The position numbers and the translations under genes were made by a program. Shown here one piece after another: positions 1 to 8,201 of a stretch of DNA of 64,000 nt; position 1 is the stretch's first letter; each line of letters opens with the position of its first letter. The notes below the pieces were generated by a model. It did no database searches. It was given only the letters and a program-made list of their open reading frames with translations, and was not told where the DNA came from. Origin of the DNA: Mongoliitalea lutea (lineage in GTDB: Bacteria; Bacteroidota; Bacteroidia; Cytophagales; Cyclobacteriaceae); NCBI RefSeq assembly GCF_014652135.1, contig NZ_BMYF01000009.1, positions 98,914 through 162,913 on the forward strand, written 5' to 3'.

Positions 1-2
1 CT

Positions 3-329
3 AAAACAATTGAGGTAATTGGTGAAAGTTTGGGAGGAGGATTAATCAATATCGCCGAAGTGGATGGATTCAATGCCAATTTCACTGCCCAATCTCACAC
101 ACTGATTATCAAAGCTCAGGATGTTGCCGGTGCCATTGCGTTTATCTCCAACATTATCGCACAGGAACAAACAAATATTGCCACCATGTCGGTGTCCCGA
201 AAAGGGAAAAACGACTTGGCTTGCCATGTAATTGAAATGGATTCGGGAATCAGAGCTACGACAATTGACTATCTCAAAACCATCCCTTGGATTAAAGACT
301 TGATTTACATTCCAGACATAGACCTTTAA
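3..329 (+). CDS. sdaAB: L-serine ammonia-lyase (iron-sulfur type), C-terminal part, cut by window edge
   Basis: The open frame enters from the left edge, so the start is outside the window. The visible 108 residues begin with a glycine-rich stretch (EVIGESLGGGLINI) that in this family joins the catalytic part to a regulatory ACT domain. The rest reads as that ACT domain (HTLIIKAQDVAGAIAFI, then NIATMSVSR). The family deaminates L-serine to pyruvate and ammonia with a 4Fe-4S cluster; the ACT domain senses serine. Only the tail is seen, so whether this is a separate beta subunit or a one-chain enzyme cannot be decided. The stop lies one base before the next gene, which suggests co-transcription with the efflux genes although the functions are unrelated. 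Confidence 0.75.
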   Translation, partial: KTIEVIGESLGGGLINIAEVDGFNANFTAQSHTLIIKAQDVAGAIAFISNIIAQEQTNIATMSVSRKGKNDLACHVIEMDSGIRATTIDYLKTIPWIKDLIYIPDIDL

Positions 330-330
330 T

Positions 331-1671
331 ATGAAAAAACTTTACCTTTTAGTAATCCTGTGCTTCACCACAGGAGTCGCTGGATTCTCACAAACAGGCC
401 AAGGTACAGTAATGGACTTGGAAACCTGCATAGAAGTTGCTTTAGAAAACAACTTAAATTTACAAAGGAGCCAAGTAGCCTTAGCACAACAAGAAGCCAA
501 CTACCTTGCCAATCAAGGTCAGCGGATACCAACCTTCAGTACGGGAGCGAGCTCTGGTTATCGTTGGGGTAGATCCATCAACCCGGTTACCAACCTTTTT
601 GAAAACAATCGGATTGGAAATATTAACCTTTTTGCCAACTCCAATGTGACCCTCTTTGCAGGTCAGCAAATCAATAATAGTGTCAAACAGTCCAAAGTAG
701 ATATTGAAGCGGCTGCTTACAATGTAGCTGCCACTGAAAATAACATTACCTTGAATGTTATCAATCTATTCATCAATGTTGTTTTTGCCAAAGAGCAGTT
801 GAATATCGCTCAAAACCAACTCAATACTACCAAAGAGCAATTGACAGTCACCACCAAACTTGTGGATGCAGGATCTTTACCTTTGGCTAATAAATTGGAC
901 ATTCAGGCACAAAATGCCACCAATGAATTGGAAGTCATCAATGCTAGCAACAACTTAAGAATTGCTAAACTGAACCTTGCACAGGCTATGCAGATTCCAT
1001 TTGATGACCGCATGGATGTATTTGCACCGGAATTGGAGGCAGAGTCATTTGAAATGGCCCAAAATGATGTAGATGAAATTTTCGCAATTGCCTTAGGCTT
1101 GATGCCGGAAATCAAAGCTGCTGAACTAGGGATTGAAAGTGCAGAGATAGGTGTACGAATTGCCCGTGGAGGATATGCCCCGACGCTTGGATTTGGGATG
1201 AGTGCTTTCTCAAACTTTATTGATCAAGCAGTGTTTGGTGAAGTACCAGCATTCAACACGCAGATTCGAAATAATTTTTCCAATTCTGCCAATATGCAGT
1301 TGAATATCCCAATACTTTCCAATATGCGAAACCGTGCCAATGTACAGCGTGCACGTCTTCAAAAACGACTGGCTGAAATCCAAGAGGTAGAGACTAAAAA
1401 CCAATTGCGTCAGGATATTGAAAGTGCCTATACAAATGCTTTTGCTGCCAGATTATCGTACAGAGCATCTGTCACCAGAGTGGAATCATTGGAAGAAGCA
1501 TTTAGAATTGCGCAACAGCGTTTTGACGCAGGAGCCATCAATTTTGCAGACTATCAGTTGGGCCAAAACAACTTCTTCAACGCACAAGCAGACTTGATTA
1601 CAGCTAAATACACCTACATCTTCCGGGTGAAGGTACTCGACTTTTATTTAGGAAATCCATTAAAACTATAA
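331..1671 (+). CDS. TolC-family outer membrane efflux channel
   Basis: 446 residues, the usual size for TolC-like channels. An N-terminal signal peptide (MKKLYLLVILCFTTGVAG) is followed by two outer-membrane-efflux repeats rich in Gln, Asn and Ala heptads that form the periplasmic alpha-barrel (for example ALENNLNLQRSQVALAQQEA near residues 36-55 and the matching FRIAQQRFDAGAINFADYQL near the C-terminus). It would be the outer membrane exit duct of a tripartite exporter. The adaptor gene follows 13 bases downstream. No inner-membrane pump is present next to the pair, so the transported substrate cannot be named. Start chosen at the ATG directly after the upstream stop, which gives a clean signal peptide. 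Confidence 0.93.
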   Translation: MKKLYLLVILCFTTGVAGFSQTGQGTVMDLETCIEVALENNLNLQRSQVALAQQEANYLANQGQRIPTFSTGASSGYRWGRSINPVTNLFENNRIGNINLFANSNVTLFAGQQINNSVKQSKVDIEAAAYNVAATENNITLNVINLFINVVFAKEQLNIAQNQLNTTKEQLTVTTKLVDAGSLPLANKLDIQAQNATNELEVINASNNLRIAKLNLAQAMQIPFDDRMDVFAPELEAESFEMAQNDVDEIFAIALGLMPEIKAAELGIESAEIGVRIARGGYAPTLGFGMSAFSNFIDQAVFGEVPAFNTQIRNNFSNSANMQLNIPILSNMRNRANVQRARLQKRLAEIQEVETKNQLRQDIESAYTNAFAARLSYRASVTRVESLEEAFRIAQQRFDAGAINFADYQLGQNNFFNAQADLITAKYTYIFRVKVLDFYLGNPLKL

Positions 1672-1684
1672 TAGAACTATACCA

Positions 1685-2989
1685 ATGGCTAAGAAGCAAA
1701 AATCCAATAAATTGATATACATCCTCTTGGGGGTATTGGCTTTTGTAATTGTATTCGCAATTGTTGGTCGTAAAGCCGGCTGGATCGGTGGACCAAAAGA
1801 GGTAAATGTTGAAATCGGTACCGCTAAAAAAGCTACCATTATAGAAAAAGTCAGCGCCTCAGGAGTAATCGAACCTGAAATTGAGGTAAAACTCAGCCCG
1901 GATGTGGCAGGAGAAATTATCGAATTGAATGTGATCGATGGTGATTCAGTAAAAGTAGGTGATTTGTTGGTGAAAATCCGACCTGACAATTTCATATCCG
2001 CTTTGGATAGAGCTCGTGCCAACTTGAATCAAAACAAAGCTAATCTAGCTCAATCCAAAGCCAACTTAAAGCGGGCGGAAGCTCAATTTGTAAGGGCAGA
2101 ACTGGAATTTAAAAGAAACGAACGTCTGTATAAGGACAAAGTAATCTCCGATGCAGATTGGGAGCAGATTCAAGCGACTTATTTTACTGCTGCCAACGAC
2201 CTAGATGCAGCACAACAATCAGTGATTGCAGCAGAGTTTATCATCAAAAGTGCGCAAGCTACCGTTGACGAAGCAGCAGAAAACCTTCGATTAACGAATG
2301 TATATTCTCCTGTAAACGGAATAGTTTCCAAACTCTTGGTAGAAAAGGGTGAGCGTGTGGTAGGTACACAACAGATGGCAGGAACAGAAATGCTTCGCCT
2401 AGCTGACCTTTCACGTATGGAAGTACGTGTAAATGTCAATGAAAATGATATTATTCGTATAAGTTTAGGGGATACCACAATCATAGATGTGGATTCTTAT
2501 GCTTCTACTGGAAAAAAATTCAAAGGAGTGGTTACTTCTATCGCCAACTCTGCCAATACCAAGGCTAGTATTGATGCGGTAACTGAGTTTGAAGTGAAAA
2601 TCAGGATCATCAATGAGTCTTATGCAGATTTGGTTTCTGAACGAAATAAGTTTCCTTTCCGTCCCGGTATGACTGCAAGTGTAGATATCATTACTCAAAA
2701 AAGAGAAAATGTGCTTTCTATCCCACTTGGTGCAGTAACTACACGAGAAGAGCAAACCACGACCAATGCTGATGGCAGTACCAAACCAAAAGAATTGATC
2801 TTTGTGGTGGAAGATGGAAAAGCGAGCTTCCGAGAAATCAAAACTGGCATCTCTGACTTTGACAATATTGAAATTTTAGAAGGTATCGCAGAGGGTGAAG
2901 AACTTATCGTAGGTCCTTACTTTGTGGTGTCTAAACAATTAAAAGAGGGGGATGTAGTCAAAGGAACGAAAGTACCTGAGAAAAAATAA
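1685..2989 (+). CDS. HlyD/RND-type periplasmic adaptor subunit of an efflux system
   Basis: 434 residues. A single membrane anchor lies at about residues 10-30. A lipoyl-like half (VSASGVIEPEIEVKLSPDVAGEI), a long alpha-hairpin rich in Ala, Gln and Lys (about 105-200), the second lipoyl half (VYSPVNGIVSKLLVEKGE) and the beta-barrel and membrane-proximal domains follow. Such adaptors link an inner membrane pump to TolC. The gene is 13 bases after the TolC-like channel and is followed by an intrinsic terminator. In many Bacteroidota a MacB-type ABC permease follows this pair; here it is absent, so the pump partner must be encoded elsewhere. Substrate unknown. Confidence 0.92.
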   Translation: MAKKQKSNKLIYILLGVLAFVIVFAIVGRKAGWIGGPKEVNVEIGTAKKATIIEKVSASGVIEPEIEVKLSPDVAGEIIELNVIDGDSVKVGDLLVKIRPDNFISALDRARANLNQNKANLAQSKANLKRAEAQFVRAELEFKRNERLYKDKVISDADWEQIQATYFTAANDLDAAQQSVIAAEFIIKSAQATVDEAAENLRLTNVYSPVNGIVSKLLVEKGERVVGTQQMAGTEMLRLADLSRMEVRVNVNENDIIRISLGDTTIIDVDSYASTGKKFKGVVTSIANSANTKASIDAVTEFEVKIRIINESYADLVSERNKFPFRPGMTASVDIITQKRENVLSIPLGAVTTREEQTTTNADGSTKPKELIFVVEDGKASFREIKTGISDFDNIEILEGIAEGEELIVGPYFVVSKQLKEGDVVKGTKVPEKK

Positions 2990-3034
2990 TCCTATCGGAA
3001 GAATGAAGGAACATGACTCCTACTAAAATAAAAG

Positions 3035-3058
3035 AGGCCAAAGCTATTGCTTTGGCCT
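3035..3058 (+). terminator. Rho-independent terminator after the tolC-hlyD pair
   Basis: Perfect 10-bp stem (AGGCCAAAGC / GCTTTGGCCT) with a TATT loop, followed by GTTTTTGTT. It lies 45 bases after the adaptor stop, in the correct orientation for ending that transcript. Confidence 0.9.
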
Positions 3059-3144
3059 GTTTTTGTTAAATTAACGCATCAGAAGTCCAAAATATAAAAA
3101 ACTGGCCATCTTAAGTACTTAATTTTACAATTCCTTAAACCCAA

Positions 3145-4203
3145 ATGATCAAAGACTTAAAATATCTCAGTGCTTATCTCCTGCCCTTATCCTTTCTACT
3201 CGCATTAGCTTGGGGAGGAATCTGGTCTTGGGCATCGGTCATACTTGCTTTTGGTATCTTCCCTATACTAGACGCAATCCTTCCGGCATCCACTCAAAAC
3301 CCTAGTGCTGAAGAGGAAGTAGCAAGGCTATCCAATCGCTTTTTTGATCTACTGCTATATCTTTGCCCTCCCATTTGTTATGTACTAATTGGTTTGTTTT
3401 TTTATACCATTAGTCAACAAGAACTTTTGCTCAGTGAAAAAGTCGGCCTAACATTTAGTTTGGGGGTGGTCTTAGGAGCACTCGGAATCAATGTTTCTCA
3501 TGAATTGGGGCATCGTGCTGATAAAAAAGAGCAATTCTTGGCAAAAATGGGTTTACTCCCAGTACTTTATATGCACTTTTTCATCGAGCATAACCGAGGA
3601 CATCATAAGCAAGTATCCACTCCTTTGGATCCTGCTACTGCTAAAAAAGGTGAATGGGTTTATTTATTTTTTGTTCGATCAATTATTGGACAATATTTCA
3701 GTGCTTGGAACTTAGAGAAAGAGCGTTTAGCCAAAAAAGAAATGAAATTTTGGAGTCGGGAAAATGAAATGATTCGTTTCCAAATTTACCAACTATCCTA
3801 CTTAGGTTTGATTAGTTGGGTTTTTGGATGGCAAATTTTACCGTATGCGCTTGGGATAGCACTGATTGCTGTCTTGTTATTAGAGACCATCAATTATATT
3901 GAGCATTACGGACTCAGACGAAAAAAAATGGAAAATGGAAGATATGAGCGGGTATTGCCTAAACATTCGTGGAATTCAGACCATGAGATGGGAAGGATTG
4001 TTTTATTCGAATTGACGAGGCATTCAGATCATCATTATCTTGCTTCTAGAAAATATCAAGTACTTCGGCACATGGATGAAAGCCCACAACTTCCTACGGG
4101 GTACCCGGGAAGTATGCTAATGGCCTTGGTGCCTCCCTTATGGATTTGGTTAATGAATAAGCGTATTCCCACTAATCCGGACACCAATTTACAAATGCAA
4201 TAA
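3145..4203 (+). CDS. alkB: Alkane 1-monooxygenase (AlkB-type diiron hydroxylase)
   Basis: 352 residues with several membrane helices and the full histidine set of membrane-bound alkane hydroxylases: HELGH (119-123), EHNRGHH (148-154), NYIEHYG (250-256, AlkB signature) and LTRHSDHH (290-297). The HSWNSDH stretch (274-280) and the C-terminal PxxPTGYPGSM segment are also typical. The family hydroxylates medium-chain n-alkanes or fatty-acyl tails at the terminal carbon, using electrons from rubredoxin, which is not encoded next to it. The gene stands alone, convergent with ohrR, and the two 3' ends overlap by 15 bases. AlkB versus a closely related fatty-acid omega-hydroxylase cannot be separated by sequence reading alone. 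Confidence 0.93.
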   Translation: MIKDLKYLSAYLLPLSFLLALAWGGIWSWASVILAFGIFPILDAILPASTQNPSAEEEVARLSNRFFDLLLYLCPPICYVLIGLFFYTISQQELLLSEKVGLTFSLGVVLGALGINVSHELGHRADKKEQFLAKMGLLPVLYMHFFIEHNRGHHKQVSTPLDPATAKKGEWVYLFFVRSIIGQYFSAWNLEKERLAKKEMKFWSRENEMIRFQIYQLSYLGLISWVFGWQILPYALGIALIAVLLLETINYIEHYGLRRKKMENGRYERVLPKHSWNSDHEMGRIVLFELTRHSDHHYLASRKYQVLRHMDESPQLPTGYPGSMLMALVPPLWIWLMNKRIPTNPDTNLQMQ

Positions 4204-4632
4204 TCGTTGGATCGTATTCCGCATCTGAAGAAGGTCTTCTAACACTTCTTCATCTTGTCCGAAAGATTCCAATAGTTGCTGAGGTATGCAGGAAGCTTCT
4301 TCTTTAAGTGAAGCACCTTGCTCGGACAAGCGTATAAATACTTTCCGTTCATCCTCCTCTCCTTTGATTCGTGTTAATAAGCCCACCGTTTCCATGCGCT
4401 TAAGCAAAGGAGTCACTGTGTTGGTATTCAATACGAGTTTTTCGGCTATTTCATTCACAGTCAAATCATCCCGTTCCCACAGCACCAACATGACCAAGTA
4501 TTGGGTGTAAGTCAGCCCCAATTTATCCAAGTGGGGCTGATACCCACGGATAATCACACGGGAAAGGGCGTAAAATGGAAAACAAATCTGGTTCTCTAAT
4601 TTTAAAACCTCTTCATTCATGATGTATCCCAT
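4189..4632 (-). CDS. ohrR: OhrR-like MarR-family peroxide-sensing repressor
   Basis: 147 residues (143 if translation starts at the second ATG, 4620). The N-terminal KLENQICFPFYALSR carries the conserved reactive cysteine of OhrR (Cys17 from the first Met). A winged helix follows (LTVNEIAEKLVLNTNTVTPLLKRMETVGLLTR) and the beta-wing has KGEEDERKVFIRLS. OhrR represses ohr until organic hydroperoxide oxidises this cysteine. It is the third gene after ohr and the glutathione peroxidase on the same strand, and two palindromes that fit as its operators flank the operon promoter, so autoregulation is likely. Its 3' end overlaps alkB. Confidence 0.88.
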   Translation of the reverse strand: MGYIMNEEVLKLENQICFPFYALSRVIIRGYQPHLDKLGLTYTQYLVMLVLWERDDLTVNEIAEKLVLNTNTVTPLLKRMETVGLLTRIKGEEDERKVFIRLSEQGASLKEEASCIPQQLLESFGQDEEVLEDLLQMRNTIQRLLHL

Positions 4633-4650
4633 TTAGTATGCTGTGTTTGG

Positions 4651-5145
4651 TTACGAAGCTTTTTTTGAAAATAATTTCACGAGATCCTTTTCAATTTGAT
4701 CAGGCTTGGTAATGGGTGCATACCGCTTCAAAGGTCTCCCTTGTTCATCCAATAAAAATTTAGTGAAATTCCATTTGATTCTAGATCCAAATAATCCTCC
4801 TAAGCGCTCCTTCAGGTATTTGAAAATAGGATGCGTATTCGGGCCATTAACCTCGATTTTTGCAAACATGGGGAAGGTGACACCATAGTTGAGTACACAG
4901 CCGGAAGCGATACTCGCCTCATCACCAGGTTCCTGATTCCCAAATTGATTACAAGGAAAGCCTAGGATCACCAAGCCTTTATCTTTGTACTTCTCATACA
5001 ATTTTTCCAATCCCTCAAATTGAGGTGTCAACCCACACTGACTTGCAGTGTTGACCACCAAAATTGTTTTTCCTTTAAACTCCTCCATGGAAACATCTTT
5101 TCCCTGGAGTGTTTTAGCGGTAAACTCAAAAAACTTCGTTGCCAT
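4651..5145 (-). CDS. Glutathione peroxidase-family thiol peroxidase
   Basis: 164 residues, thioredoxin fold. The catalytic set is visible: Cys37 in NTASQCGLTPQ, Gln67 in FPCNQFGNQEPG, and Trp125-Asn126 in WNFTKFLLD. Bacterial members use Cys rather than Sec and usually take electrons from thioredoxin to reduce hydrogen peroxide and organic hydroperoxides. No signal peptide, so cytoplasmic. It lies 3 bases downstream of ohr and 18 bases upstream of ohrR, forming a peroxide-defence operon that would be induced by organic hydroperoxides. Confidence 0.92.
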   Translation of the reverse strand: MATKFFEFTAKTLQGKDVSMEEFKGKTILVVNTASQCGLTPQFEGLEKLYEKYKDKGLVILGFPCNQFGNQEPGDEASIASGCVLNYGVTFPMFAKIEVNGPNTHPIFKYLKERLGGLFGSRIKWNFTKFLLDEQGRPLKRYAPITKPDQIEKDLVKLFSKKAS

Positions 5146-5148
5146 GAT

Positions 5149-5562
5149 TTATTTTAAATTGATAATAACCTCAACATTTCCTTTGATTGCTCTTGAATAG
5201 GGGCAACTCTCGTGGGCCTGCTCCAATAACTTTTGTGCTTCTGAATCTTCCAATCCATTGATTTCAACATCCAACGTCACGGCCAAATCCCATGCAGTGG
5301 GTGTTCCCTGAATCAAAGCTACATGAGCAGTCACTTTGGAGGAAATAGCCAAACGTTGGGCTTTTGCAATATAATTCAATGCATTATCAAAACAGGCAGC
5401 ATAACCCGCAGCGAATAGTTGCTCTGGGTTGGTATAACTTCCTCCTTGACCGCCAAATACTTTTGGTAATCGAACATCCAATTCCAATACCCCATCGGAA
5501 GACTTTACGCTTCCATTTCTTCCCCCAACAGCCGTAGCCGAAGTTTCATACAATTTTTGCAT
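5149..5562 (-). CDS. ohr: Organic hydroperoxide resistance protein (Ohr/OsmC family)
   Basis: 137 residues, typical for Ohr. The peroxidatic Cys57 (AAGYAACFDNAL) and resolving Cys120 (HESCPYSRA) are both present. Glu47 and Arg15 are in the expected active-site positions. Ohr reduces lipid and organic hydroperoxides using lipoylated proteins. It is the first gene of the ohr-gpx-ohrR operon. Its promoter (TTG, 19 nt, TATATTTG) lies between two palindromic operator candidates, consistent with control by the neighbouring OhrR. Confidence 0.95.
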   Translation of the reverse strand: MQKLYETSATAVGGRNGSVKSSDGVLELDVRLPKVFGGQGGSYTNPEQLFAAGYAACFDNALNYIAKAQRLAISSKVTAHVALIQGTPTAWDLAVTLDVEINGLEDSEAQKLLEQAHESCPYSRAIKGNVEVIINLK

Positions 5563-5576
5563 AGTGAATCATTTTA

Positions 5577-5590
5577 TATCGTGAGCGATA
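5577..5590. promoter_or_regulatory. OhrR operator candidate, proximal
   Basis: Palindrome TATCG-TGAG-CGATA directly next to the -7 element of the ohr promoter, over the probable transcription start. It shares the ATCG...CGAT arms with the second palindrome 36 bp away (centre to centre). Assignment to OhrR is inferred from position and symmetry. Confidence 0.65.
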
Positions 5591-5620
5591 CAAATATATG
5601 CATTAGAATTTATATCGCAA
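5591..5620 (-). promoter_or_regulatory. ohr promoter, Bacteroidota type
   Basis: Read on the minus strand: TTG (5620-5618), a 19-nt spacer, then TATATTTG (5598-5591). This is an exact match to the Bacteroidota pattern TTG-N19-TAnnTTTG. It lies about 30 bases upstream of the ohr start, and the TTG is inside the distal palindrome. Confidence 0.75.
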
Positions 5621-5625
5621 GCGAT
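5614..5625. promoter_or_regulatory. OhrR operator candidate, distal
   Basis: Palindrome ATCGCAAGCGAT embedded in TATATCGC...GCGATTTA. It overlaps the -33 TTG of the ohr promoter, so a bound repressor would block RNA polymerase. Confidence 0.65.
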
Positions 5626-5626
5626 T

Positions 5627-6585
5627 TAAATGGATAATCCTTTGTAAGAGTGTTGATGAAGCGACAGACAAAGTGTGAGTGAGAAGCGAGAGGCGAGAGG
5701 CGAGAAGCGAGAAGCGAGATGTGAGAAGCGAGATAGGTAAAGCTCGCAGAATTCACGGAAAACGCAGAAAAATTTGCATTGAAAAATTTGTATCCAAAGA
5801 GAGAAATTAACAATCAACCAATAAACTCCATCAATTGTCCTGGATTTAACCCTAGTAAACATGGCTATCTCCTTATTCATATACCTGGGTTTAATACAAA
5901 AGTCTCGTAGAGACGACCGACATACTAGCCGCAAATTTCAACAAGCCCCTCACAGATCTAGGAGATTGAACGGATCCAGCACAGATTGATGATTTTAGAT
6001 TTTAAAGGGTAGATTTTAGATTTATCAGGAATAAAAAAAGTCCTTCATGTTTTTTTTTCTAATAATCGCTAGCAGAACTGCTGCAGGTGGGATGTCAGAA
6101 AACCGAAAGTCTCTCACAGAATGCGCAGAATCCACAGAAAAATCCGCAGATTTATAATTATAGGATAGAGATAAAATGCAAACGCCTCTACATCTTAACA
6201 ATTAACACTTAACAAAAACAACCACCCACGCTGGTCCAAAAGCCCCCCCTTTCATTTCAAATTATTCATTGTTAATTGCTAATTCCAAACGGGCGATGCA
6301 AAAAGTAACTACAATGTAGGTAAAGATCATCAATGATTGAAGATCAATTCGCAGTATATAAATTTCATTAAAAAACAATTCAGTTAAATAATTGCAATTC
6401 ACATCTTAACAATTAACACTTTGTAACCACCCCCGCAGGTCCAAATAAACCCTTTTTCATTCTAAATTCTAAATTCCTAATTCTACATTTCAACATGCTT
6501 ACTGTGTTCACTGCTCACTGCTACTGATCACTTAAACAACTAACCGCTACTCCCTCTTTCCCTCAAATTCCGTATATTTGTATAT
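5627..6585. other. Gene-free stretch with dispersed repeats
   Basis: About 960 bases without a credible gene; open frames here are low-complexity. It contains a GAGAAGC-type microsatellite (about 5680-5735), a block related in inverted orientation to 18.4-18.6 kb, a block (5950-6045) inverted relative to 24.87-24.96 kb, and two direct copies of a CATCTTAACAATTAACACTT segment near 6190 and 6403, each followed by a related ACCACCC...GGTCCAAA sequence. TATATTTG at 6573-6580, five bases before the next start codon, could be a promoter -7 element giving a nearly leaderless transcript, but no good -33 element is seen. Confidence 0.6.
5675..5905 (+). repeat. Dispersed intergenic repeat, copy 1 (inverted relative to 18.37-18.64 kb)
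   Basis: It begins with a GCGAGAAGC/GCGAGAGGC microsatellite, then AGCTCGCAGAATTC, GAAAACGCAGAAAAAT, CCAAAGAGAGAAATTAA, AAACTCCATCAATTG and ATATACCTGGGTTTAA. The same blocks appear in the same order on the opposite strand at 18,375-18,640, with small differences. The open frames here on the minus strand are translations of the repeat. Confidence 0.7.
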
Positions 6586-8118
6586 ATGAGAGATGAATTA
6601 GAACACCGGCTGAAGCTTCGGAATATTAAACTTTCAGACTATGAGGACATTCGAGAAATCATGGTCAGTATTTACAGGGACCAAGGAGGTGCCTGGACCA
6701 AGCAAGAACTTAAGAATCAAATCAAAGCCTTTCCTGAAGGACAGATTTGTATAGAAGATAATGGTAAAGTGGTGGCTGCTGCCCTAAGTTTGGTAGTAGA
6801 CTATGCCAAATTTGGGGATAACCACACCTATGATCAAATTACTGGTTATGGGAAATTTGATACCCACGATGATGATGGGGACACCTTATATGGTACAGAT
6901 GTCTTCGTACATCAGGATTACCGTGGAATGCGGATTGGCCGTCGATTATATGATGCTCGAAAAGAGCTCTGCGAAAACCTCAACCTCCGCTCGATCATTG
7001 CGGGCGGGAGGATTCCCGGTTATTCCAAGTATGCGGATCAGATGACACCGAGGAAATACATTGACTTGGTAAAAAGTAAAGAGATTTTTGATCCAGTGCT
7101 ATCGTTTCAGCTAGCCAATGAATTTCACGTACGGAAAGTAATCACCAAGTATTTACCAGAAGACACTGATTCGAGGGCTTATGCAACTTTACTCGAATGG
7201 ATCAATATCTATTACGAAAAGGATGAAAAGCTCATTGGTAATAAGAAATCAATCGTTCGATTAGGTTTGGTTCAATGGAAAATGCGTCGCTTCAATTCCG
7301 TGGATGATTTGATGCAACAAGTAGAGTTTTTTGTTGATACAGTATCTGGTTATAAATCGGATTTTTGCTTGCTACCTGAGTTTTTCAATGCCCCTCTCCT
7401 AGCAGAATTCAATGATATGGATGCTTCCGAAGCTATCCGTAACCTTGCCGATTACACAGATGAAATTGTCAGTCGAATGAGCGATTTGGCACTTTCTTAC
7501 AATGTCAATATCATTGCTGGTAGTATGCCGGAGTATGATGGCAAGAAGCTGCGAAATGTTAGTTACCTCTGTAGAAGAGATGGTACTACCGACAAACAAT
7601 ACAAGCTACATATCACTCCGGATGAGCAATCTTATTGGGGTCTTCAGGGTGGTAATGGCATCAAAGTATTTGATACAGATGCAGGGAAAATCGGGATTCT
7701 CATTTGTTACGATGTGGAATTTCCTGAATTGGGAAGGATTCTTGCAGAGCAGGAAATGGATATTTTATTTGTGCCTTTTTGGACCGATACAAAAAATGCC
7801 TTTTTAAGGGTAAATATCTGTGCAAAAGCCCGAGCGATAGAAAATGAATGTTATGTAGCCATCACAGGTTCAGTGGGTAACCTTCCAAGAGTAGAAAATA
7901 TGGATATTCAGTTTTCACAATCTGCTATTTACTCTCCATCAGATTTCTCATTCCCTCACGATGCCACAGTAGCTCAAGCGTCTGAAAATGCAGAAACAAC
8001 TATTGTTGCAGACGTCGACCTTGACCTCTTAACCAAACAGCGTAAGGCTGGTTCTGTGCGAAATCTTGAACAACGAAGATTAGACTTATATTCCGTGCAG
8101 TGGAAACGAAAAAAATAA
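6586..8118 (+). CDS. Fusion of GNAT acetyltransferase and carbon-nitrogen hydrolase
   Basis: 510 residues. The N-terminal GNAT domain (about 10-170) has an acetyl-CoA loop of the form Q-DYRGMRIGRRLYDAR (110-125). The C-terminal nitrilase-superfamily domain (about 222-505) has the Glu-Lys-Cys triad: Glu265 in LLPEFFN, Lys340 in YKLHITPDE, Cys374 in LICYDVEFPE. This two-domain architecture is widespread in bacteria; the substrate is not established. The domain pairing suggests an amide is hydrolysed and an amine acetylated, or the reverse. Monocistronic and cytoplasmic. The first in-frame ATG is used; the next Met would cut into the GNAT fold. Confidence 0.9.
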   Translation: MRDELEHRLKLRNIKLSDYEDIREIMVSIYRDQGGAWTKQELKNQIKAFPEGQICIEDNGKVVAAALSLVVDYAKFGDNHTYDQITGYGKFDTHDDDGDTLYGTDVFVHQDYRGMRIGRRLYDARKELCENLNLRSIIAGGRIPGYSKYADQMTPRKYIDLVKSKEIFDPVLSFQLANEFHVRKVITKYLPEDTDSRAYATLLEWINIYYEKDEKLIGNKKSIVRLGLVQWKMRRFNSVDDLMQQVEFFVDTVSGYKSDFCLLPEFFNAPLLAEFNDMDASEAIRNLADYTDEIVSRMSDLALSYNVNIIAGSMPEYDGKKLRNVSYLCRRDGTTDKQYKLHITPDEQSYWGLQGGNGIKVFDTDAGKIGILICYDVEFPELGRILAEQEMDILFVPFWTDTKNAFLRVNICAKARAIENECYVAITGSVGNLPRVENMDIQFSQSAIYSPSDFSFPHDATVAQASENAETTIVADVDLDLLTKQRKAGSVRNLEQRRLDLYSVQWKRKK

Positions 8119-8201
8119 GCAATAAAGAGTGCAATCAAATTTAATTTGATTAATTGGATAACGAACAAAACAAGCAGGTGGCATCTAAACACTACAGGAT
8201 T

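Noticed and set aside
5610-5934. Two overlapping minus-strand frames upstream of ohr
   Set aside because: They cover the distal ohr operator and the GAGAAGC microsatellite; composition is low-complexity and no homology or start signal is evident.
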